DNA of 64,000 nucleotides from Allopusillimonas ginsengisoli (GCA_005239165.1 RAPG01000011.1:113598-177597), one strand, 5' to 3'. Positions 8,780-17,371 are shown, numbered from the stretch's first letter. The notes: a model not told the origin generated them from the sequence alone. Made by a program: numbers and translations.

Positions 8780-8953
8780 TTTGAGTGTCCCATTCGAGTT
8801 GTATGTGTCTTTGTTAACGAACAATTGCACGTGTTGAGACCGATCCGACGGCGGTTTCCAGCGCCCTGATGGCCTGCAATTGGAGCGCATTGCGTCTTGG
8901 TGCTGCCGGGCAAAACTTAGATGTGTGATGCCATTCCCGCCCGGCAAGGAGGC

Positions 8954-9493
8954 TTACTCGACAGGCGGAAAGTCGACGTCGGTATCGTTGATACGGTTGA
9001 AGGTATTGGTGAAGATGGTGAGCGCGATGGCCAGCGAGATCTCAGCCAACTGGGTGTCGGTGTAGCCGACGGCCCGGATCGCAGTGAACTCGTCTTGGCT
9101 GATCGAACCACTTGTGGCCTGCAAGTGAGACACGAAGCGCACCAAGGCATCACGCTTAGAGTCACCTGTGACCTGTCCCGCGCGAATGGCGCGCAAGGCA
9201 TCGACCGGCAAGCCCACCATCTTGCCCACAAAGCTATGGGCGGCCACACAAACGTCGCAACCCGTCTTCGCGCTGACCAACAACTTGATAGTTTGGAGTT
9301 CCTGCGGATTCAGGCTGCCCGAGTCCAGTGTGCCTTCGGCGTTGAGCAACGCGGCCAAAGAGGCCGGGGCGAGGTGGCCTAACGCGGCGAACGTGTTTGG
9401 GACACGGCCGCCGGCAATCTTCTTGACCTGCGCGTAGATATCAGCGGTGGCGCCGGTGGCGGACTCGATAGCGGGTATAGCGATACGACTCAT
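8954..9493 (-). CDS. Carboxymuconolactone decarboxylase (AhpD-like) family protein, copy 2
   Basis: A 179-residue paralogue of the protein at 2491-3027, similar over the whole length. It keeps the redox pair and histidine in CDVCVAAH. It probably acts as a peroxidase-like thiol enzyme. It lies downstream of the RclR-like AraC gene and upstream of DUF417, all on the minus strand. The promoter region carries the same 28-base block as copy 1. Confidence 0.85.
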   Translation of the reverse strand: MSRIAIPAIESATGATADIYAQVKKIAGGRVPNTFAALGHLAPASLAALLNAEGTLDSGSLNPQELQTIKLLVSAKTGCDVCVAAHSFVGKMVGLPVDALRAIRAGQVTGDSKRDALVRFVSHLQATSGSISQDEFTAIRAVGYTDTQLAEISLAIALTIFTNTFNRINDTDVDFPPVE

Positions 9494-9568
9494 GGTGTGA
9501 CTCCTTCATCAGGTGGTTAGGAGCCTCTACTTTATGCCTAAGGAATGCCAATTTCGAGTCTGAATTTT

Positions 9569-9596
9569 CTCAATAAAATGCCTAAAAGGATCAAAA
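9569..9596 (-). promoter_or_regulatory. Conserved upstream element of CMD copy 2
   Basis: The second copy of the block described at 3102-3129, again with CTCAATAAAA and AGGATCAAAA flanking a variable eight-base core, and again about 76 bases upstream of the start codon. The fixed distance suggests a regulator that contacts RNA polymerase, for example the AraC protein encoded just upstream. Confidence 0.6.
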
Positions 9597-9719
9597 CGAT
9601 GGTCCCCCTAACAACGGCGCTTCGTGAGTCGATTGCTCGACGGAGTGGCCGCCTCGCGACAACTCTTCTGGCGTCTCATCCGGGCGGCACACCGAAATCG
9701 AAACGATAACTTGCCGCTG

Positions 9720-10703
9720 TCATTGATCCTCGTGCGGCAGACGGCGCCATTGCCCCGGCGTCATCCCCATCCTGTCGGCAAACACACGCCGAAATGCCGA
9801 CACGGATTGATACCCTACAGACTCGGCTATCGCCTCGGTGGTCATCGTTGGCTTCTTTAGCTCGTTGGCGGCCAGGCTCATTCGAATATCGGTCAACAGT
9901 TCGACAGCCGAGCGTCCCAGCTTGTCCTGAAAATGCCGCATGAAGGTGGCGCGCGACATGCTGCACAAGTCGGCCAGATCAGGCAGAGTCCAGGCCCGGG
10001 CTGGATCGGCAAACATGGCTGAAATGGCCGGAGCCAGTCGTGGGTGGCCGGCCAGTGCCAACAAACCTGCCGGGGCCTGCTCGGATTCGCTTGCCGCACG
10101 CAACACCAGCGTGAACAGCGCCGCAGAAAGCGCGTTAAGGATGGCGTATCCGCCCACTTTGTCGCCAGTGGACTCCATACGCATCAGCCCCACGAGATTG
10201 GCCAGGTGGTTCGAAGCGGAACCAATGCCCTCTTCACCTTGGCCGTCCATGGACCGTACCACTAGATTCGTGGGTAGATAATCGCGAATCAACCGACCAT
10301 GGGGGGGGCCGATAAAGAACCGTCCGCACAACATGTCCAGATGCTCGCCTTGGCCCTCATTCTCGCTGAGCATCCACCCTGCAGAACCTTGGCGATTGTA
10401 AGTAAGTCCCGGCGCATGTCCGCTACCATCGTGCAGGACGTGTGCTGACCCGTGAGGCAACAGCACGATATCGCCGCCTACCAGCTCCCTGGTCTTCCCC
10501 GTCCCTGGATCCTCGATAATGGCCCGGCCCTTGAGCACGACGTGGTAAGGAATCTCGTGCGCTGCCGACTTGGCCCAGGCCACACGCCATGGTGCACCGT
10601 AGACGCAGCGAGCCTCCAACTGCCCAGTGATGGTGATTATTTTAAGGAGATGGCTTAGCCAGTCGACTTGGGGCATAGAAACTCGGGAAGTTAAAACGCT
10701 CAA
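9720..10703 (-). CDS. AraC-family regulator with cupin domain, RclR-like
   Basis: A 327-residue AraC regulator. An N-terminal cupin_6-type sensing domain covers about residues 14-190 and two C-terminal helix-turn-helix motifs cover about 225-320 (WTLPDLADLCSMSRATFMRH and EAIAESVGYQSVSAFRRVF). Two cysteines, Cys33 (ARCVYG) and Cys126 (MLCGRF), align by eye with the redox-sensing cysteines of E. coli RclR, Cys21 and Cys89. It lies directly upstream of CMD copy 2 and DUF417. A role as an oxidant-responsive activator of this cluster is an inference. An in-frame Met10 is an alternative start. Confidence 0.8.
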   Translation of the reverse strand: MSVLTSRVSMPQVDWLSHLLKIITITGQLEARCVYGAPWRVAWAKSAAHEIPYHVVLKGRAIIEDPGTGKTRELVGGDIVLLPHGSAHVLHDGSGHAPGLTYNRQGSAGWMLSENEGQGEHLDMLCGRFFIGPPHGRLIRDYLPTNLVVRSMDGQGEEGIGSASNHLANLVGLMRMESTGDKVGGYAILNALSAALFTLVLRAASESEQAPAGLLALAGHPRLAPAISAMFADPARAWTLPDLADLCSMSRATFMRHFQDKLGRSAVELLTDIRMSLAANELKKPTMTTEAIAESVGYQSVSAFRRVFADRMGMTPGQWRRLPHEDQ

Positions 10704-10778
10704 GCATCTTACTTCGGTTGCACACTGGTTGTACGCACCACATGGCGCATGCGCGCTACCCTTATCTTGACTCTCAAT

Positions 10779-10788
10779 CTACTAGTAG
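10779..10788. promoter_or_regulatory. Palindrome CTACTAGTAG ahead of TetR gene
   Basis: A perfect 10-base palindrome lies 15 bases before the TetR start at 10803. It resembles the larger palindromes ahead of both DUF4148 genes, which have TAG-type half-sites. It may be an autoregulatory operator. Confidence 0.45.
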
Positions 10789-10802
10789 GTAACAATCGTA
10801 GT

Positions 10803-11366
10803 ATGAATACTACCACTCGCGAACAACTCCTGGATCATGCCCAGACCCTTATCCGGCAACGGGGCTATAACGGCTTCAGCTATCGGGATCTGGCCGATCG
10901 GGTGGGGGTCAAGACATCCAGCATTCACTACTATTTTCCCTGTAAAGACGACTTGCTCATCGAGACCATTGACAACTACGCCGCGCAGGAAGCTAGTCAG
11001 ATGCAAGGCATTGACGAAACGCTATCCGCCTACGAACGTTTGAATCGCTATGCGGCGCTGTTCCATGGCTCCCCCACTGATCAGGTATGCCTGTGCGGCA
11101 TGCTGGCCGCCGACTTCTCGTCGCTGTCTGACCGAGCGCGCCAAGCTGTGCAGTCGTTCTATCGTACGCATGAATCCTGGCTGAGCAAGGTCGTTGCTGA
11201 TGGTCAACGCGATGGCACCCTGGCGTGGTCTGGAGAGCCCGAGGCGGCTGGACGCTACCTGTTCGCGGCATTCCAGGGGTCCCTCATGAGTTCGCGTCTA
11301 TTTCAGACGCCGAGCCGCCTACAAGACGTCGTGGCTTCGATGAAGGCATTGGCTCGCTCGACCTGA
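10803..11366 (+). CDS. TetR-family regulator, copy A
   Basis: A 187-residue TetR regulator with helix-turn-helix GYNGFSYRDLADRVGVKTSS followed by IHYYFPCKDDLL. The recognition helices are almost the same as in the TetR protein at 11459-12031 (IKTSSIHYYFPCKEDLL), so both probably bind similar operators. I start at ATG 10803 because the family begins MNTTTREQLLDHAQ; a further in-frame ATG at 10749 lacks support. It is divergent from the RclR-like AraC gene. Confidence 0.85.
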   Translation: MNTTTREQLLDHAQTLIRQRGYNGFSYRDLADRVGVKTSSIHYYFPCKDDLLIETIDNYAAQEASQMQGIDETLSAYERLNRYAALFHGSPTDQVCLCGMLAADFSSLSDRARQAVQSFYRTHESWLSKVVADGQRDGTLAWSGEPEAAGRYLFAAFQGSLMSSRLFQTPSRLQDVVASMKALARST

Positions 11367-11458
11367 TGCGTGCGGACACGCCACTATGAGCTGCGTCCTT
11401 TTCCCGGATTCTCTGACAGGCGGCTGGTATATCCAGTTAGACAACGATCCGTTTTCCT

Positions 11459-12031
11459 TCACTCTAATTCACGACCGCTAAGCGCCCCCTGCAACAGGTC
11501 TTTCATTCGATCACTGTTATTGAACAGGCGTGCGGTGACCAGGCTGCCTTGCAGCGCCGCGAACGTCGAGCGCGCTGCGGTGCCCAAATCGCCGGGCACG
11601 CGCAGACTGCCTTCGCGGACGCCCTGCTCCAATACCTGGGCCAGCCAGTCTTCATTGGCACGATAAAAATCCTGCACCGCCTGCCGTACGCCTGTGGGCA
11701 GTGACGCCAGATCAGCCGCCAGTGCTGCTGCGAGGCAGATACGATCGGTGTTGCAGAAGGCCTGCCGATGTATGTCAACATAAACACGTAGCTTGGCGTC
11801 GGCGCTCAGGCTGGCATCAATGGCTTGAATAGCTGCCTGCCATCGCGCGTAATATTGCTGCACGACTGCTAGCAGCAAGTCTTCTTTACAGGGAAAATAA
11901 TAATGGATACTGGATGTTTTGATGCCGATCAACGCAGACAGGTCTCGGTAGCTGAAGCCGTTGTAGCCACGCTCCTGGATCAGGCGCTGGGCATGTTGCA
12001 TGATCTGTGTACGGGTGGTTTCGGTGTTCAT
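11459..12031 (-). CDS. TetR-family regulator, copy B
   Basis: A 190-residue TetR regulator paralogous to the one at 10803-11366, with the N-terminal DNA-binding domain nearly conserved and the ligand domain more diverged. It is convergent with copy A. Downstream on its upstream side lie two DUF4148 genes whose promoters have matching palindromes, so it is a candidate repressor of them. The ligand is unknown. Confidence 0.83.
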   Translation of the reverse strand: MNTETTRTQIMQHAQRLIQERGYNGFSYRDLSALIGIKTSSIHYYFPCKEDLLLAVVQQYYARWQAAIQAIDASLSADAKLRVYVDIHRQAFCNTDRICLAAALAADLASLPTGVRQAVQDFYRANEDWLAQVLEQGVREGSLRVPGDLGTAARSTFAALQGSLVTARLFNNSDRMKDLLQGALSGRELE

Positions 12032-12164
12032 AATAAAGACGCTATCAGGAAGTTAAAGGGGTTTAAATAATCCTGTTGGGGAGAAAAACAGGCGGACCGC
12101 CATGCCTGGGCCAGGCGGATCCGCGTAGTGAAAAGGTACTGTCTTTAAGCACGCCACACGTCGA

Positions 12165-12533
12165 TCAGGCCGGTGGGTCGGACAATTCTCCTGCGGCGAT
12201 GGCAGCATGCAGCTCTGCCACGACTTCTGCGCGGGTCACCGAACTGGCCTGGTGGACGGTGGGCGGGTAGTCAAGCTCGCCGACACTCAATTGTCCGGCG
12301 GCCTGGGCAGCCTGCAGGTCGGCGACGACTTGTGCGCGAGTCAGCGTGCTGGTTTGGTTGATGGCCGGTGGATAGTCAAGCTCGCCGACGCTCAATTGCC
12401 CGGCAGCCTTGGCCGCTTGCAGCTCAGCCACGACTTGAGCGCGGGTGAGCGAGGTGCTCTGGTTGTCTTGTGCATAGACGGCGGTGCCAGTTAGCGTGGC
12501 GGAAATCAGCAACAGGGAAGCAAAGGTTTTCAT
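12165..12533 (-). CDS. DUF4148 secreted protein with three internal repeats, copy A
   Basis: A 122-residue exported protein. The signal peptide MKTFASLLLISATLTGTAVYA has an AYA-type cleavage site. The mature part is three repeats of about 30 residues, each with LTRAQVVAEL...AAGQLSVGELDYPP. DUF4148 is a short motif typical of Burkholderiales envelope proteins of unknown function. The gene at 12703-13071 is an almost identical copy. The last repeat ends early (ELSDPPA). Confidence 0.8.
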   Translation of the reverse strand: MKTFASLLLISATLTGTAVYAQDNQSTSLTRAQVVAELQAAKAAGQLSVGELDYPPAINQTSTLTRAQVVADLQAAQAAGQLSVGELDYPPTVHQASSVTRAEVVAELHAAIAAGELSDPPA

Positions 12534-12574
12534 GATGGGTCCTAATAAGTTGACGTTGAATGTTGTCTGCTTAA

Positions 12575-12592
12575 CTATCTATTCATAGATAG
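12575..12592. promoter_or_regulatory. Operator-like palindrome ahead of DUF4148 copy A
   Basis: A perfect inverted repeat, CTATCTA-TTCA-TAGATAG, lies about 42 bases upstream of the start codon. A close relative is found upstream of copy B. It is probably the binding site of one of the two neighbouring TetR proteins. Confidence 0.6.
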
Positions 12593-12702
12593 ACTAATAA
12601 AGAAAATTAAAAGCAAATACGGTTGCTGGGACGACCATTTTTGTCGGGCGCGTAATGATCGTTTGTACGGGTAGCGACAGCTTTGTCACCAACCTGTTTG
12701 CA

Positions 12703-13071
12703 TCAGGCAGCAGGGTCTGACAATTGCCCTGCAGCTATGGCAGCTTGCAACTCTGCCACGACTTCTGCGCGGGTCACCGAACTGGCCTGGTGGACGGTGG
12801 GCGGGTAGTCGAGTTCGCCAACACTCAATTGCCCGGCGGCTTTGGCAGCTTGCAATTCCGCCACGACTTGGCTGCGGGTCAGCGTGCTGGTTTGGTTGAT
12901 GACAGGTGGGTAGTCAAGCTCGCCAACGCTCAATTGCCCGGCAGCCTTGGCAGCTTGCAGCTCGGCCACGACTTGAGCGCGGGTGAGCGAGGTGCTCTGG
13001 TTGTCTTGCGCATAGACGGCGGTGCCGGTTAGCGTGGCGGAAATCAGCAACAGGGAAGCAAAGGTTTTCAT
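12703..13071 (-). CDS. DUF4148 secreted protein with three internal repeats, copy B
   Basis: The second copy of the 122-residue exported repeat protein. It has the same signal peptide and three LTR(A/S)QVVAELQ repeats, and differs from copy A at only a few positions. Each copy has its own promoter region with an inverted-repeat operator, so this is a recent tandem duplication of gene plus control region. Function unknown; an envelope stress role would fit the surrounding genes. Confidence 0.8.
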   Translation of the reverse strand: MKTFASLLLISATLTGTAVYAQDNQSTSLTRAQVVAELQAAKAAGQLSVGELDYPPVINQTSTLTRSQVVAELQAAKAAGQLSVGELDYPPTVHQASSVTRAEVVAELQAAIAAGQLSDPAA

Positions 13072-13112
13072 GATGTGGTCCTAATCTGTAGAAGGTATGT
13101 AAGAGTTAAAGT

Positions 13113-13128
13113 TATCTATTAGTAGATA
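13113..13128. promoter_or_regulatory. Operator-like palindrome ahead of DUF4148 copy B
   Basis: An inverted repeat, TATCTA-TTAG-TAGATA, lies about 42 bases upstream of the copy B start, the same position as the palindrome of copy A. A related half-symmetric site, CTACTACTAGATAG, occurs at 13213-13226 in the gap before the cytochrome b561 gene. Confidence 0.6.
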
Positions 13129-13394
13129 GGTATTTGGTAAAATAAAAACGCGCTTTCGGCGCGGCGGTTGGAAGATGCTGCTTGTTTCTCTCAACCATGA
13201 AACGTATCTTACCTACTACTAGATAGATAAGTCAAATCCCGTATTGTATTAATTTGTATCTTTGGGATGTTGGCAGCCGTATGGCTCCTGACCACGTCGG
13301 CCAGTTACAATGGGTTCGTCATAAGGTGAAATTGGGCGCCGGGGGAAACTGGCATGCTTACCCAACCGCTTAAGATCGGAGTCAGATAATCGAT

Positions 13395-13928
13395 TTGCGC
13401 AGCACTTCTTCTCGCTACGGCACCGGCGCCCAGGTCTTCCATTGGCTGACTGTCGTGCTGGTTCTCACAACCTATGTGCTCAGTAAAGGCGACCACTATT
13501 CGCTTTATTCTGCCGCCGCGGACGGGCTTCGCAGGATTCACGAGACGCTCGGGGTGCTCGTCTTCATTGTCGTCGCGCTGCGACTGCTATGGGGGCTAAT
13601 CAACGACACGACCACGAAACGGACGATGCCGCGATGGATGGCGGCAACTGCGAAGTTAGTTCAGTTCGCACTTTATGCACTCCTCATCTCGATTCCAGCA
13701 ACAGCGGTGCTCGGTACCTGGCTCGAGGGGATTCCCCTTACCCTTCTCGGATTCGACATCGCCCCCCAGATCGCGCAGATGCAGGGACTGGGGCAGCTAA
13801 TCATGAAAATACACACCACCCTAGCCAACACCATCCTCTGGGTTGCCGGCGCACATGCAGCCGCAGCTCTCTTTCACCACTTCTATCTGCGCGACGGAGT
13901 CTTTCAGTCGATGATTCCGGGCCGATGA
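13395..13928 (+). CDS. Cytochrome b561 family protein
   Basis: A 177-residue inner-membrane cytochrome with four transmembrane segments. Histidines in suitable positions for haem ligation occur at QVFHWLT, RRIHETLG, MKIHTTL and GAHAAAALFHHF. The start codon is a TTG at 13395 with GGAG upstream. Proteins of this type move electrons from quinol to a periplasmic acceptor or quench superoxide. It lies downstream of a TetR-type half site and is divergent from DUF4148 copy B. Confidence 0.8.
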   Translation: MRSTSSRYGTGAQVFHWLTVVLVLTTYVLSKGDHYSLYSAAADGLRRIHETLGVLVFIVVALRLLWGLINDTTTKRTMPRWMAATAKLVQFALYALLISIPATAVLGTWLEGIPLTLLGFDIAPQIAQMQGLGQLIMKIHTTLANTILWVAGAHAAAALFHHFYLRDGVFQSMIPGR

Positions 13929-14113
13929 ATGATCAGCCCGAGTTAACGCGGCGAATCGCTTACCCTTTAAATTTAGGTTGAGTTAACAATGCTGCCTGCA
14001 GCCGACAGCCTCGATTGGCATCCGCAAGACTCACCACCGCGCAAACGGTCGACCTGATTGAATACGGTACATCACGATCTTGTTGAAGCTAGTGATGACT
14101 TTTCTTTCTTGTA

Positions 14114-14338
14114 TCACCCGGCGTAGAGATCCCAGATTGGATCTGAGTTGTCATCCATGGCGCCACGAATCATGGCGGCGCCGCACACGCGGCACAGATA
14201 GCGTGCAGGCGGAGCGTCTGTGTCATTGTTTGCGACGAATACTAAGCGGGATGGATCAAATTGCGGGATGAGAGCGTGATGAGGCGCGACGTCAGACGGC
14301 TGACGTCGCAGCTGATCACATGCGGCGCAAACGGGCAT
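14114..14338 (-). CDS. Small protein with two CxxC motifs
   Basis: A 74-residue protein with CAAC near the N terminus and CRVC near residue 50, which suggests one zinc-ribbon or rubredoxin-like metal site. The ribosome site AGGAGGA lies a few bases before the ATG, which makes it a convincing gene. I do not recognise the family. It follows an AraC gene on the same strand by only 20 bases, so it is likely cotranscribed with it. Confidence 0.6.
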   Translation of the reverse strand: MPVCAACDQLRRQPSDVAPHHALIPQFDPSRLVFVANNDTDAPPARYLCRVCGAAMIRGAMDDNSDPIWDLYAG

Positions 14339-14358
14339 GGTTCCTCCTATTCAATGAG

Positions 14359-15363
14359 CTACTCCTTTGAAAGGAGTTGAGATGGGGTATCGGTCCGGAG
14401 CTGAGCGCGATAATCGGAAGGATGGTTACCATAAGCGTTATAAAATGCTCTCAGAAAGCTGCTTCGACTGCTGTATCCGACTGAGCGCGCAATTTGGTCG
14501 ACTGATAGTTCGGTGGATAGCATCGAAGCGGCTTGGCGCATGCGTAACCCCCTGAGGACGGTCATGGGCGGCATACCAAGGACCTTGGTGAATCGCGCCA
14601 TAAAGGACGATCGACTCAAACACGCGGTGTGAGCGAGGCTGCTGACGGAATGTGGTGCTGCCGGATGCGCCGCCATATGCGAGAACGCTCGGGCGATGTA
14701 GACGTCTCCCAATAGCGAAAACTGCTCGACCCACAAATTGCTTGAGGTCAATGAACGTCTTAGCAACGCAACCAAAACCAGCTTGAGCAGAGTCGTTGTC
14801 ATAGCACCTGTACCCACTTCTTGGTCTATGAGTTCTTGTAGAGCCAACCGTAGTGTGCGGTCAATGTGTTGTGTGCTATCGAACTGTTCCACGATAGGAG
14901 CGTTCAGCGTCGAGAACAAGTTCACAGACGTTCCATAGGACGCCTGGAAGTAGCCGCAGATCAACATCAGCTGTGGCCTGTCCTCACCTGCAACGAAGCG
15001 CCGAATCGCGCCAGGTGGGAATGACTTCCAACGGCCTTCTAGCTCGTTTGAAACTTTGACCTCAGAATCCTCTGGAGGCACTTCGATATGGAAATACTGA
15101 TTCGGCGGCGTAATGACAAGCGTGTGGGGCGAAAGCTCAATGATGGGATGTCCTTCCATCACCATGCGGCCACGTCCAGATAGGTTGTAATGTATGCCGG
15201 GTACAGAGGTACCTCCCAGGTTTAGACGCCAACCCGGACTCACCAAGCATTCAGTCAGTCGGACAAATTCCACACTCACTGTGGATAACAGGCCGTCGAG
15301 TTGTGTAGCCGACATCCGCATCATCGGATGAACTCTATTTTGACGTGCCTCACCCTTGTTCAT
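14359..15363 (-). CDS. AraC-family regulator
   Basis: A 334-residue AraC regulator. The N-terminal sensing domain includes a cupin-like core (PGIHYNLSGRGRMVMEG). The C-terminal double helix-turn-helix lies at about residues 230-325 (SVSSLAHTACLSRSSFMARF and VDQIARSVGYSSRSSFLRAF). It is downstream of ccmI on the same strand, with a gap of about 160 bases that could hold its own promoter. Targets and ligand unknown. Confidence 0.82.
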   Translation of the reverse strand: MNKGEARQNRVHPMMRMSATQLDGLLSTVSVEFVRLTECLVSPGWRLNLGGTSVPGIHYNLSGRGRMVMEGHPIIELSPHTLVITPPNQYFHIEVPPEDSEVKVSNELEGRWKSFPPGAIRRFVAGEDRPQLMLICGYFQASYGTSVNLFSTLNAPIVEQFDSTQHIDRTLRLALQELIDQEVGTGAMTTTLLKLVLVALLRRSLTSSNLWVEQFSLLGDVYIARAFSHMAAHPAAPHSVSSLAHTACLSRSSFMARFTKVLGMPPMTVLRGLRMRQAASMLSTELSVDQIARSVGYSSRSSFLRAFYNAYGNHPSDYRAQLRTDTPSQLLSKE

Positions 15364-15522
15364 GGAACACCCATCGAAGTCAGAGCCCCTGCACTAGCGT
15401 TGTTTTAACGACCCCAATCAACTCATAAGATAAAGGGGCTTATTCACGATATTCTATTTCCCCATAATACTCGCCGACTGTCCCGTCAGATGATCTTTCC
15501 CAGTGAGTCGGAAAAAAACTGT

Positions 15523-16350
15523 TCAATCGGCGGCCAACTCATGGGCACGCGCCACGTCAGCGGCAACAGCTGCGCGACTTGGATCTTCCTCAGACAGGGT
15601 GGCCAACAAGCGTTCCCAATAGGTAGCGGCTTCGACGTAGCGGCCCACATGGAACGCGGCCATGCCTACCAACTCCAGACTAACCGCTTCCTGCGGGTTG
15701 CTAGCCAGGGCCTCATCGGTCAACGCCTGGAGTTGGGGCGTCCACTGCTGGCCACCCGCGAAATACAATGCTTGGGCCCAGCGCCCCAGTAGTCCTGCTG
15801 GCCGCCCCGCCAAAGTGGTGGCGCGCTCGAACGCGTTAGCTGCATCAGTCATGCGGTTTTCTGCCATGTAGGCACGACCCAGCAACGACCAGCCCTCGGC
15901 CGAATCGGGTGTCGCGGCAAGTAATGTTTTCAGGTGCGTCGTTATCTTCTCGATACTTTGCGTCGAACGGCCGGGATGTTGGCGCGCCTTTACAACTTGA
16001 TCCAGCGAGCCCCAGTGCAGATACAACGCCAACCCCAGTAGCGGTGCCGACAACGCTGCGATCAGCGGAACAATTCGGCCCAGGGGTGCGCCAACAGCAC
16101 GCTCCAAACGTTGTGTGTCGTGCAGCAGTTCGCGGGCCGATTCGATCCGCCCGGCTTCAAACTGCATCCAATCAAGCGTCCCGGCGCTGTGCTGCATTTT
16201 CAATTCGCGTAGACGTTCGTGGTAGAGGCTCACATTCAGGCCAGAGCGGTCGGCGTCGAGACGCCCGCGAGGTCGGCGTAGTTGGGGAACCAGTATGAAG
16301 GACAGGGCTGCCACGAACAACAGTCCCGCGTAAAGCCAGAAAACAGTCAT
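15523..16350 (-). CDS. ccmI: Cytochrome c biogenesis protein CcmI
   Basis: A 275-residue CcmI, the apocytochrome c chaperone of System I maturation. Two N-terminal transmembrane segments (about residues 2-20 and 95-112) flank a coiled-coil part with SLYHERLRELK. A periplasmic TPR-like region follows (GWSLLGRAYMAENRMTDAANAFERA). Its ATG overlaps the ccmH stop by four bases. It is the last gene of the ccm operon. Confidence 0.88.
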   Translation of the reverse strand: MTVFWLYAGLLFVAALSFILVPQLRRPRGRLDADRSGLNVSLYHERLRELKMQHSAGTLDWMQFEAGRIESARELLHDTQRLERAVGAPLGRIVPLIAALSAPLLGLALYLHWGSLDQVVKARQHPGRSTQSIEKITTHLKTLLAATPDSAEGWSLLGRAYMAENRMTDAANAFERATTLAGRPAGLLGRWAQALYFAGGQQWTPQLQALTDEALASNPQEAVSLELVGMAAFHVGRYVEAATYWERLLATLSEEDPSRAAVAADVARAHELAAD

Positions 16351-16835
16351 GGATCTTGCTCGATAGATGGGTTCAGGTTTTGTAGCAGGTCAGCCAGGCG
16401 ATGCTGCTCGGCGTCGGACAATGCGCTCCCAGTCGCCAGACGTGAACAGCGCCTGCTTGCGACCACGGCCGCCACGGCCACACCGCCAGCCAGCAATAGC
16501 ACAGCCGGACCAAACCACAGCAGCACCGTGCGGGAGGACAGTGGCGGGTCGTACAGCACAAAATCACCATAACGCGCGACCATGAAATGGATGATCTGCT
16601 CGTCACTTCGACCTGCACCCAGCATGCGATGGATCTCGCCGCGCAAATCGTTAGCGATAGGTGAACTCGATTCCGCAATGTTCTGGTTCTGGCACTTGGG
16701 GCAGCGTAGCACCGAGGTCAGATCGTGATAGCGTTGACGCTGGCTTTCGTTGGTAAATTCGTGAGCGTCGATGGCAGCCTGGCTGCTGCCCAGTAGGCCA
16801 AGACTCAAGATAATCGAGGCGATCAGACGCTTCAT
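16347..16835 (-). CDS. ccmH: Cytochrome c-type biogenesis protein CcmH
   Basis: A 162-residue CcmH thiol oxidoreductase of System I. It has a signal sequence (MKRLIASIILSLGLLGSSQA), the family redox motif RCPKCQNQN, the conserved GDFVLYDPPL segment and a transmembrane helix near residues 104-125. It reduces apocytochrome c thiols before haem attachment. The start overlaps the ccmG stop by four bases. Confidence 0.92.
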   Translation of the reverse strand: MKRLIASIILSLGLLGSSQAAIDAHEFTNESQRQRYHDLTSVLRCPKCQNQNIAESSSPIANDLRGEIHRMLGAGRSDEQIIHFMVARYGDFVLYDPPLSSRTVLLWFGPAVLLLAGGVAVAAVVASRRCSRLATGSALSDAEQHRLADLLQNLNPSIEQDP

Positions 16836-17371
16836 GGCGCGGCCTCCCGCAGCAGCTTATCGTAGATGGGTGCCAGTTCCTCCCGCCAGACACGCTGATC
16901 AATCATGCCAACGTACTTGTCACGAATGATGCCTTGAGCGTCGACGAAGAACGTCTCGGGGGCGCCGTACACGCCGAGGTCCAGACCCAGCGTGCCGGCG
17001 GCATCCTCGATGTTCAGCTGATATGGGTTGTGCAAAGTGCGCAGCCAGTGCTGCGCCGCGTCCCGGTCGTCCTTGTAGTTGACACCGTAGACGACGACAC
17101 CTTGATCGGCCAGTTGGGTCAACAGTGGGTGTTCTTGGCGACAGGATGGACACCAGGTCCCCCAGACGTTGACCAGCGCCGGCCGCCCCATTACGTCGCC
17201 GCGCGTCAGCATGTGCGAGGGATCGTCAAGATCCGGCAGCTTGAAGGCAGGAAAGGGCTTGCCGATTAGTGCGGAAGGTAGCCGGGCGGGATCAAGGAAT
17301 AGGCCACGATACAGCAGTACTGCGATGAACAGGAACAAGGCCAGCGGCAACAGCAGCAGTAATCGTTTCAT
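16832..17371 (-). CDS. ccmG: Thiol:disulfide interchange protein CcmG (DsbE)
   Basis: A 179-residue membrane-anchored thioredoxin-like protein. An N-terminal transmembrane anchor precedes a thioredoxin fold with the active site GTWCPSCRQEHP and a conserved VYGVNYKDD segment. It supplies reductant for cytochrome c maturation in the periplasm. It overlaps ccmF and ccmH by four bases on each side. Confidence 0.93.
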   Translation of the reverse strand: MKRLLLLLPLALFLFIAVLLYRGLFLDPARLPSALIGKPFPAFKLPDLDDPSHMLTRGDVMGRPALVNVWGTWCPSCRQEHPLLTQLADQGVVVYGVNYKDDRDAAQHWLRTLHNPYQLNIEDAAGTLGLDLGVYGAPETFFVDAQGIIRDKYVGMIDQRVWREELAPIYDKLLREAAP

